A DNA stretch of 7,349 bases from Bifidobacterium breve (GTDB lineage: Bacteria > Actinomycetota > Actinomycetes > Mycobacteriales > Mycobacteriaceae): NCBI GenBank assembly GCA_945882475.1, contig CAMCWJ010000147.1, positions 1 to 7,349 of the forward strand, in the 5' to 3' direction. Under the pieces are notes generated by a model. That model saw only the letters and a program-made list of their open reading frames with translations, did not search any database and was not told the origin of the DNA. Position numbers and translations under genes: made by a program. How positions within the stretch are numbered: position 1 is the first letter of the stretch; every line of letters starts with the position of its first letter. Positions 1-4,757 of this stretch are shown here, piece by piece.

Positions 1-507
1 CACCGCACCGTCAACAGCACACACCAGTGCGGTGATCAAGTCGACCCGGGCATACCGTCCGGATCGCGCCACCGCCTCGACGACGGCGTCGACGCGCTGC
101 TGGAGCAGGCGCCGTTCGACAGCGCGCAGCGCCGGGTGTCGTGCACAGGCGATGTAGCGCTCGTAGCGGGAGATGAGTTGATCGTTGGTCGGTTCGCCGG
201 CAAGCAGATCGAGAAGTAGTTCGGCCGTCGCATCAGCACCCCGGCGGCGGCGCGGCAGTGCCTGAACACGCTGTCTCAGGTGCGCGGCCTCCGTGGCGCC
301 GATGAACTCGACGGCGTTGCCGACCAACTCATCCAGTGAGGAGAAGTAGTAGGTCGTCGAGGCCAGTGGCAGTCCGGCCCGACGAGCGACCGCCCGGTGC
401 CGGACCGCCTCGAATCCGCCCTCGCACAGCAATTCAGCGGCCGCGCTCACAAGCGCACCCCGCCGTCGCACCCCTTTCGGAGTCACCGCTGCTGTCACCT
501 CGGTCAT
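1..507 (-). CDS. TetR/AcrR-family transcriptional regulator (3' end cut by window edge)
   Basis: The frame stays open from an ATG at 507 to the window edge, giving 169 residues without a stop. The N-terminus is a TetR-type DNA-binding domain. It has a basic lead (PKGVRRRGALVSAAAELL, residues 10-27) and a helix-turn-helix around residues 34-61 with the family pattern AVARRAG followed by STTYYFSSLDEL. The rest is alpha-helical and would form the ligand-binding and dimer domain, whose end lies outside the window. Family members are usually 190-220 residues, so perhaps 20-50 are missing. No upstream in-frame start exists before the divergent region, so ATG 507 is the longest sensible start. No clear Shine-Dalgarno precedes it. 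It is divergent from the exported esterase, with an inverted repeat between them, which suggests autoregulation and control of the esterase. By order it corresponds to Rv0775 of M. tuberculosis. The ligand is unknown. The family call is firm and the target is inferred. Confidence 0.9.
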   Translation of the reverse strand, partial: MTEVTAAVTPKGVRRRGALVSAAAELLCEGGFEAVRHRAVARRAGLPLASTTYYFSSLDELVGNAVEFIGATEAAHLRQRVQALPRRRRGADATAELLLDLLAGEPTNDQLISRYERYIACARHPALRAVERRLLQQRVDAVVEAVARSGRYARVDLITALVCAVDGAV

Positions 508-513
508 GCTGCC

Positions 514-539
514 AGCCCGATCGCAGCGCGCATCGGGCT
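514..539. promoter_or_regulatory. Inverted repeat, candidate operator of the left TetR regulator
   Basis: AGCCCGAT (514-521) and ATCGGGCT (532-539) form a perfect 8-bp inverted repeat with a 10-bp spacer, inside the 68-bp gap between the divergent TetR and esterase genes. It starts 7 bp upstream of the TetR start codon, and its right arm abuts the candidate -35 box of the esterase. A third partial copy, GCCCGA, follows at 542-547. Two-armed dyads in divergent gaps are the usual binding sites of TetR dimers. It could alternatively form an RNA hairpin near the start of the TetR message. Binding is inferred. Confidence 0.55.
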
Positions 540-569
540 TTGCCCGAAGAGGTGACCTTTGGACACAAT
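540..569 (+). promoter_or_regulatory. Candidate promoter of the esterase gene (leaderless arrangement)
   Basis: TTGCCC (540-545) and CACAAT (564-569) are separated by 18 bp. The -10-like hexamer keeps the conserved second A and final T of the mycobacterial TANNNT consensus but has C at the first position. Six bases separate it from the ATG at 576, so transcription would begin at or next to the start codon. The -35-like hexamer directly follows the inverted repeat 514-539, so a bound repressor would block polymerase. This is a motif-level prediction and the weakest of the promoters listed here. Confidence 0.35.
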
Positions 570-575
570 GGCCCG

Positions 576-1382
576 ATGCCGGACTTCAGCCGCCGCCGGG
601 CGATGCGACTGGGGGCCGGTGCCGCGGGTGCTGCCGCGCTGGCAGCGGTGCTGCCGGTGCGTGCTGGCGCCGCCCCCACGATGGTCACCGGGTCGTTCGT
701 GTCCGCTGCCCGTGGCGGGGTCGCCACCAACTGGGCCATCGCGCGGCCGCCGGGCCAGCGCTCGCCACTGCGGCCGGTGATCGCCCTGCACGGCAAGGGC
801 AGCGATGCCGCCGCGGTGATGGCCGGGGGCGTCGAGGCGGGCTTGGCCCGGGCCGTGGGCGCAGGGTTGCCGCCGATCGCGGTGGTCGCTGTCGACGGCG
901 GCGGCAGCTACTGGCACCGCCGCGCCTCGGGTGAGGACTCCGGCGCGATGGTGCTCGACGAACTGCTGCCGATGCTCGGCGCACAGGGTCTGGACACCTC
1001 GCGAGTGGGTTTCCTGGGCTGGTCGATGGGCGGCTACGGAGCGCTGCTCTTGGGTGCGCGCCTGGGTCCGGCCCGCACCGCGGCGATCTGCGCGGTCAGT
1101 CCGGCGCTGTGGCTGTCCTCCGGCGCTTCGGCTCCGGGCGCGTTCGACGGACCCGACGACTTCGCCGCGAACACCGTGTTCGGCCTGCCCGCGCTGGCCT
1201 CGATCCCGATCCGAATCGATTGCGGCGATGGCGATCCGTTCTACGCCGCCACGAAGTCCTTCATCGCGCAGCTACCCACCCCGCCGGCCGGTGGGTTCTC
1301 CCCGGGCGGGCACGACGGCGGCTTCTGGAGCTCTCAGTTGCCGGCCGAGTTGGCCTGGATGGCACCGCTGCTGACGGCCTGA
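576..1382 (+). CDS. Exported alpha/beta-hydrolase esterase (Tat signal), Rv0774c-like
   Basis: This 268-residue protein is a predicted secreted carboxylesterase of the esterase D / antigen-85-like alpha/beta-hydrolase group. The N-terminus has a twin-arginine signal: SRRRAMRLG at residues 5-13, then an alanine-rich hydrophobic stretch to about 32, ending in RAGAAP with a likely AxA-type cleavage site. HG at 72-73 is a probable oxyanion-hole element. The nucleophile elbow is GWSMGG with Ser150. Asp220 in CGDGDPFY and His246 in GGHDGGFW complete the triad. ATG 576 was chosen because it places the twin arginines near the N-terminus and sits 6 nt after a -10-like box. GTG 552 is in frame and would add 8 residues. 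The open frame extends back to 336, but that part overlaps the divergent TetR gene and is not credible. The gene converges on purD with only 5 bp between stops. Its position matches Rv0774c, reported to be an esterase. The natural substrate is unknown; a short-chain or lipid ester is likely. Confidence 0.87.
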   Translation: MPDFSRRRAMRLGAGAAGAAALAAVLPVRAGAAPTMVTGSFVSAARGGVATNWAIARPPGQRSPLRPVIALHGKGSDAAAVMAGGVEAGLARAVGAGLPPIAVVAVDGGGSYWHRRASGEDSGAMVLDELLPMLGAQGLDTSRVGFLGWSMGGYGALLLGARLGPARTAAICAVSPALWLSSGASAPGAFDGPDDFAANTVFGLPALASIPIRIDCGDGDPFYAATKSFIAQLPTPPAGGFSPGGHDGGFWSSQLPAELAWMAPLLTA

Positions 1383-1397
1383 CGCCCTCAGGTGCCG
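1375..1397. terminator. Candidate bidirectional terminator hairpin over convergent stops
   Basis: CCTGA (1378-1382) and TCAGG (1388-1392) form a perfect inverted repeat with a 5-base loop, and CGGC (1375-1378) faces GCCG (1394-1397), giving a longer stem with a small bulge. The repeat contains the stop codons of both convergent genes. There is no U-tract on either strand, so intrinsic termination is uncertain, although many mycobacterial terminators lack a good U-tract. Because the stops are only 5 bp apart, some overlap of the two 3' ends is expected. Confidence 0.3.
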
Positions 1398-2656
1398 AGT
1401 GTTCCCTCAGCAGCCGCCAGGCCGATATCGCTGCGAAAGTGACTGCCCGGCAAGCGGACCGACGACATCACGCGATACGCGGCGGCGCGGGCCTCAGGCA
1501 GACCCGGTCCGGTCCCCACCACCGACAGCACCCGGCCGCCGGCGGAGACGATCGCGCCATCCGGGCGTCGGGCCGTACCGGCGTGCAGCACACCGGCCGC
1601 CTCTGAGCCGCTGATCACGTCGCCGACCCGGGGACGGCCGGGATAGTTCTCCGCCGCCAGGACCACCGTGACGGCATAGCCGTCGCTCCACTGCAATTCG
1701 CCGAAGTCGGCAAGGGTGCCGGCCGCCGTTGCGGCCAACAGAGCGCCCAGCGGCGACTCCAGCAGCGCCAGGACCGCCTGGGTCTCGGGATCGCCGAAGC
1801 GGCAATTGAATTCGACGACAGCGGGCCCGTCGGCGGTGATCGCCAGACCCGCGTAGAGCAAGCCGGTGAACGGACACCCGCGGCGCAGGAGTTCAGCGGC
1901 GACTGGTTCGACGACGTCTCGCACGATCGCTGCCGTCGTCTCGGCGGACAACCACGGCAGCGGCGCGTAGGCGCCCATACCGCCGGTGTTGGGACCCACA
2001 TCGCCGTCGGCGACCCGCTTGAAATCCTGGGCGGGCAGCAGTGGCACCACGGTGGCGCCGTCGACCAGACAGAACAGCGAGACCTCGGGCCCGTCGAGGA
2101 AGGATTCCAGCAGAACCGGATGACCGGAGTCGAGCAGCGATGCGGCGTGCGCGCGGGCGGCATCGCGGTCAGCGGTGACCACCACTCCCTTACCGGCCGC
2201 GAGACCGTCGTCCTTGACCACCCAGGCCTGCTGGCCCGCCGCCGGACCGAACCGATCCAGGGCCGCGTCGAGTCCGGCGGGACTGTCGACGGTTTCGCCG
2301 ACGGCGGTGCGGACCCCCGCCGCGATCATCACGTCCTTGGCGAAAGCCTTGGAGCCTTCGATGCGCGCGGCATCCTTGGACGGACCGAAGCAGGCGATCC
2401 CGGCGGCCCGGACCGCATCGGCGACGCCGACCACCAACGGCACCTCGGGTCCGATGACCACCAGATCCACACCGAGGCGGGTGGCTAGCTGGCTGACCTC
2501 AGCGGCGGAGGTGACATCGACGTCGTACTGCTCGGCCAGCGTGGAGGTGCCGGCATTGCCAGGCGCAATCGCCAGGTAGTCCACCCCGGGGTCCTTGCGC
2601 AGCGCCGTCAACAGGGCGTGCTCGCGGGCACCGGATCCGATTACGAGGACGCGCAC
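1388..2656 (-). CDS. purD: Phosphoribosylamine-glycine ligase (GAR synthetase)
   Basis: PurD is a cytosolic ATP-grasp ligase that joins glycine to 5-phosphoribosylamine, the second step of de novo purine synthesis. The 422-residue length is normal for the family. The N-domain opens with the diagnostic MRVLVIGSGAREHAL and continues to GPEVPLVVGVAD (69-80). The ATP-grasp domain spans about 100-300, with KDDGLAAGKGVVV (148-160), NTGGMGAYAPLP (223-234) and the metal-binding EFNCRFGDPETQ (282-293). The C-domain ends with VRLPGSHFRSDIG (400-412). The start is a GTG at 2654-2656, fixed by the glycine-rich N-terminal strand. It lies 9 bp after the stop of the preceding gene, and AGGGTGA just upstream could act as a weak Shine-Dalgarno. 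The same bases also read as a -10 box, TAGGGT, exactly 6 nt before GTG, so a separate leaderless message is possible. In M. tuberculosis ggtA (Rv0773c) lies between purD and the esterase; it is absent here. No residue looks defective. Confidence 0.97.
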   Translation of the reverse strand: MRVLVIGSGAREHALLTALRKDPGVDYLAIAPGNAGTSTLAEQYDVDVTSAAEVSQLATRLGVDLVVIGPEVPLVVGVADAVRAAGIACFGPSKDAARIEGSKAFAKDVMIAAGVRTAVGETVDSPAGLDAALDRFGPAAGQQAWVVKDDGLAAGKGVVVTADRDAARAHAASLLDSGHPVLLESFLDGPEVSLFCLVDGATVVPLLPAQDFKRVADGDVGPNTGGMGAYAPLPWLSAETTAAIVRDVVEPVAAELLRRGCPFTGLLYAGLAITADGPAVVEFNCRFGDPETQAVLALLESPLGALLAATAAGTLADFGELQWSDGYAVTVVLAAENYPGRPRVGDVISGSEAAGVLHAGTARRPDGAIVSAGGRVLSVVGTGPGLPEARAAAYRVMSSVRLPGSHFRSDIGLAAAEGTLGT

Positions 2657-2662
2657 GGGATC

Positions 2663-2668
2663 ACCCTA
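2663..2668 (-). promoter_or_regulatory. Candidate internal leaderless promoter (-10 box) of purD
   Basis: Read on the minus strand, TAGGGT matches the mycobacterial TANNNT -10 consensus, and 6 bases (GATCCC) separate it from the GTG start of purD. The first three bases are the TAG stop codon of the upstream gene. No good -35 hexamer is visible: the 18-bp-spaced position reads GTCCTG. Many mycobacterial promoters do without a -35. The alternative reading of the same bases is a Shine-Dalgarno-like AGGGTGA. The two explanations are not exclusive. Confidence 0.4.
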
Positions 2669-3091
2669 ATCGCCGGCATGCCGGCGCAGGACATCCTTGG
2701 CGCTGGCCTTGCGGTCCTCGGCCGCACCGGCCGCGGCCGCCTTGCTGCGCTTGGCGACGACTCGTTCGACGACGCCGTTGAAGCCCGAGCCGAGCGGGAA
2801 ACCGACGTAATGGGTGAGGAAGATCGCCATCTCGCGCAATTCGTCCTCGTCGATCTCACCGTTCTGCAACGCCGCGTTGGCCTGGATCTCGGCTAGGTCG
2901 GGTAGGCCGAGTGCGGTCACGACCGCCAGCGTCATGATTCGCTTGTCCCGCATCGATAGCCCGGGTCGGCTCCAGATGTCGGCGAAGAGGTGGTCCACGG
3001 TGAGCGCGAAGAAGTCACCCGGCATGTCAGGCATCTCCCAGGCGTAGACCTCATTCATCTTGGCAAGGCCTTTGCGGCGCACTTCATCCAT
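2666..3091 (-). CDS. Carboxymuconolactone-decarboxylase-like / AhpD-fold protein, Rv0771-like
   Basis: This is a 141-residue, all-helical protein of the CMD/AhpD-like superfamily. The recognisable family stretch is SRPGLSMRDKRIMTLAVVTALG (key residues R42, P43, L45, R48 and K50, within 41-62), then AALQNGEIDEDELREM (73-88) and HYVGFPLG (94-101). The protein contains no cysteine, so it cannot be a CxxC peroxidase like AhpD. The position that often carries His in gamma-CMD (before the AL..NG motif) reads Gln70, so classical 4-carboxymuconolactone decarboxylation is doubtful. After residue 113 comes an Ala/Lys-rich tail beyond the usual core. ATG 3091 is supported by a perfect AAAGGAG Shine-Dalgarno 6 nt upstream, inside the end of the preceding gene. 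The 3-bp gap upstream and 9-bp gap to purD indicate one operon. It matches Rv0771 in order and size. The substrate is unknown, and a role with the neighbouring dehydrogenases is inferred. Confidence 0.85.
   Translation of the reverse strand: MDEVRRKGLAKMNEVYAWEMPDMPGDFFALTVDHLFADIWSRPGLSMRDKRIMTLAVVTALGLPDLAEIQANAALQNGEIDEDELREMAIFLTHYVGFPLGSGFNGVVERVVAKRSKAAAAGAAEDRKASAKDVLRRHAGD
2671..2686. repeat. 16-bp perfect palindrome before purD
   Basis: CGCCGGCATGCCGGCG reads identically on both strands. It lies in the last codons of the CMD-like gene (encoding RRHAG), ending 2 bp before the TAGGGT hexamer upstream of purD, so it fills what would be the promoter spacer. It could be an operator, an mRNA hairpin near the purD start, or chance: GC-rich coding DNA yields such palindromes fairly often. 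Confidence 0.45.
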
Positions 3092-3094
3092 GAC

Positions 3095-3973
3095 TCACTC
3101 CTTTGTTTCGGTGTGCGGCACGCCAAGCCCGGCCGCGAGGTTCCGCCGCGCGATCTGCGCCAGCGGTAGGTCCACTCCGATCGACTCCCCCAGTGCCAGA
3201 GCAAGACTCAGGTCCTTCTCGCCGAGTGATCGGGTATGGGTGAAGGTGTCGTGCAGCCAGTGGCCGGGCTCCAGTTCGGCCATGGAGTCCCGGACCATGA
3301 TCGCGCCGGGGCCGCCGGTGATCGCATCCGAGTGCCGGACCACCCGGCCGAGCGCCTGCAGATCCAGGCCGGCCGCCTCGGCAAGTCTCATCGCCTCGCA
3401 GGCAGAGGCGAAGGAGGTGAAGCTGAGCATGTTGCGCGCCAGTTTCATCCGGGTTCCGGCGCCGGGTTCTCCGGCGTGGATCACCAGCGATGCCCACTGT
3501 TTCAGGGCCGGCTTGATCCGCTCGTAGACCTCGCGGGGGGCGCCGACCATGGTGGCCAACTCACCGGTGTCCGCGGCCGGACGGCCGCCGCTGACCGGTG
3601 CGTCGATGACGTGGATACCGCGCGGCGAGAACTCCCGGGCCAATTCGGCCGCCGTGGTGTCGGCGATGGTGGAGTGGATGGCGATCACGGTGCCCGCCCC
3701 GGCGTGGCGGGCCAGGCCGTCCTCGCCCGCGATGACCTCGCGCACCTGGTCGTCGTCGAGAACCGTCACGCTGATGAGATCCGCCGCGGCGACCTCGGCG
3801 ACACTGCCGGCCAGGGTGGCACCGGCTTCGGCGAACGGAGCCATGGCATGTTCGCGGACGTCGTAGACGATCAGCCCACCCGGCCAGTCGACGAGTCGCT
3901 TGGCCATCGGGGCGCCCATGTTGCCCAGCCCGATGAACCCGAGTCTCAGCTCACCCGGTCTCAGCTCACTCAT
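3095..3973 (-). CDS. 3-hydroxyisobutyrate dehydrogenase / beta-hydroxyacid dehydrogenase family, Rv0770-like
   Basis: This 292-residue NAD(P)-dependent enzyme belongs to the beta-hydroxyacid dehydrogenase family (HIBADH, tartronate semialdehyde reductase, 6-phosphogluconate-type). The Rossmann fold opens with LGFIGLGNMGAPMAKRL (11-27, Gly15/17/20). The substrate-binding signature DAPVSGG is at 124-130, followed by TGELATMVGAP (136-146). The catalytic lysine is Lys177 in GAGTRMKLARNML, and KDL at 253-255 is the second conserved lysine region. The C-terminal half is the helical dimerisation domain. ATG 3973 is set by a strong AGGAGGA Shine-Dalgarno (3981-3987) that overlaps the stop of the upstream SDR gene. 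The N-terminus carries a short SELRP/GELRL duplication before the Rossmann strand. The reaction would be reversible oxidation of a beta-hydroxy acid to a semialdehyde. Its place after ALDH and SDR suggests one pathway, but valine degradation itself is not shown, because no other valine-pathway gene is present. The family is sure and the substrate unknown. Confidence 0.92.
   Translation of the reverse strand: MSELRPGELRLGFIGLGNMGAPMAKRLVDWPGGLIVYDVREHAMAPFAEAGATLAGSVAEVAAADLISVTVLDDDQVREVIAGEDGLARHAGAGTVIAIHSTIADTTAAELAREFSPRGIHVIDAPVSGGRPAADTGELATMVGAPREVYERIKPALKQWASLVIHAGEPGAGTRMKLARNMLSFTSFASACEAMRLAEAAGLDLQALGRVVRHSDAITGGPGAIMVRDSMAELEPGHWLHDTFTHTRSLGEKDLSLALALGESIGVDLPLAQIARRNLAAGLGVPHTETKE
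3098..3104 (-). promoter_or_regulatory. Shine-Dalgarno of the CMD-like gene, inside the upstream gene
   Basis: AAAGGAG on the minus strand lies 6 nt before ATG 3091 and within the final codons (ThrLysGlu) of the HIBADH-like gene. It fixes the start of the CMD-like protein and implies translation of both from one transcript. Confidence 0.8.
3943..3969. repeat. Short tandem duplication at the N-terminus of the HIBADH-like gene
   Basis: GTCTCAGCTCAC occurs at 3943-3954 and again at 3958-3969, a period of exactly 15 bp. In the minus-strand gene the two units encode SELRP and GELRL before the Rossmann strand. The period keeps the frame, so copy number could vary without breaking the enzyme. Confidence 0.75.
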
Positions 3974-3985
3974 TGCCAGCTCCTC

Positions 3986-4738
3986 CTAGGACCGGATGAT
4001 CTGTCCGCCATCGACATTGAAGATCTGCCCGGTGATCCACCGCGCCTCGTCGGAGAGCAGGAACAGACACATGCCGACCAGATCCTCGGGTTGCCCCATC
4101 CGGCTCAGCGGGATGTTCTTGACGATATCGGCCACCATCTCCTGCGGAGTGGTGGTCCGGTTGGCCTCAGTGTCGATCGGTCCGGGGGCGATGGCGTTGA
4201 TGCGGATGTTCATGCCGCCGAGTTCGCGGGAAAGCTGTTGGGTGAGTCCATTGATGCCGACCTTGGCCAGGCCGTAGTAGTTGGCATAGAGCCACGCCGC
4301 GGTCGAGGACTGGTTGACGATCGCGCCGCCGCCGCGCTTGGCCATCTTCTTGTACACCGCGCGGGTGCACGCCAGCGCTCCATCCATATTGACGGCCATG
4401 AATTTCTTGTAGTAGTCCCAATCCACGGTGATCAGGAAGTCCAGCTTCATCCCGCCGAAAATCGCGGCGTTGTTGACCAGGAAGTCGATGCCGCCGAACT
4501 CGGCCAGGGTGCGGTCTGCCATCGCCTTGGCCGAGGTCAGGTCGGACACGTCGACCGGCACGGCGATCGCGGTGCCGCCCTCGGCGACGATCCCGGCCGC
4601 CACCCGGTCGGCGCCATCGGTGTTGATATCGGCGACCACCACCGCCGCGCCGTGGCGCGCGAGCGCCTCGGCGTACGCCTGGCCGATTCCACCACCGGCC
4701 CCGGTGACGATGGCTACCTTCTCGTCGAACTGTCCCAT
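3986..4738 (-). CDS. Short-chain dehydrogenase/reductase (classical SDR), Rv0769-like
   Basis: This is a 250-residue cytosolic classical SDR, normal in length. The cofactor motif TGAGGGIG is at 12-19. Asp37 at the end of the second strand (VVVADIN) favours NAD(H) over NADP(H). Asn89-Asn90-Ala-Ala is the structural NNAA motif. The catalytic set is Ser144/145 in NQSSTAAW and Tyr155-x3-Lys159 in YYGLAK. PGPIDTEANR at 185-194 forms the usual loop over the cofactor, and the C-terminus ends in ITGQIFNVDGGQ. An upstream ATG at 4774 would add 12 residues, but it lies within the preceding ALDH gene and lacks a ribosome site. ATG 4738 has GAGGAGGAG just upstream and places the first strand correctly. 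The stop is 12 bp before the HIBADH-like gene. It likely oxidises an alcohol or reduces a ketone for the same pathway as the ALDH. It is too short and too plain to be called a mycofactocin-linked SDR with its typical insertion. The substrate is unknown. Confidence 0.94.
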   Translation of the reverse strand: MGQFDEKVAIVTGAGGGIGQAYAEALARHGAAVVVADINTDGADRVAAGIVAEGGTAIAVPVDVSDLTSAKAMADRTLAEFGGIDFLVNNAAIFGGMKLDFLITVDWDYYKKFMAVNMDGALACTRAVYKKMAKRGGGAIVNQSSTAAWLYANYYGLAKVGINGLTQQLSRELGGMNIRINAIAPGPIDTEANRTTTPQEMVADIVKNIPLSRMGQPEDLVGMCLFLLSDEARWITGQIFNVDGGQIIRS

Positions 4739-4740
4739 GG

Positions 4741-4749
4741 CTCCTCCTC
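4741..4749 (-). promoter_or_regulatory. Shine-Dalgarno deciding the SDR start
   Basis: GAGGAGGAG on the minus strand lies in the 19-bp gap after the ALDH stop, just before ATG 4738. It supports that ATG over the in-frame ATG at 4774. Confidence 0.8.
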
Positions 4750-4757
4750 GTGTGGAA

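Noticed and set aside
561..565. A GGACA half-site in the esterase promoter resembling the second regulator's dyad.
   Set aside because: There is no TGTCC partner at the right spacing; a lone 5-mer is expected by chance.
336..575. N-terminal extension of the esterase frame back to 336.
   Set aside because: It would overlap the divergent TetR coding region and bury the twin-arginine signal far from the N-terminus.
3986..4738. SDR as a mycofactocin-dependent dehydrogenase.
   Set aside because: The length is a plain 250 residues with classical motifs and no visible insertion, and no mycofactocin gene is in the window.
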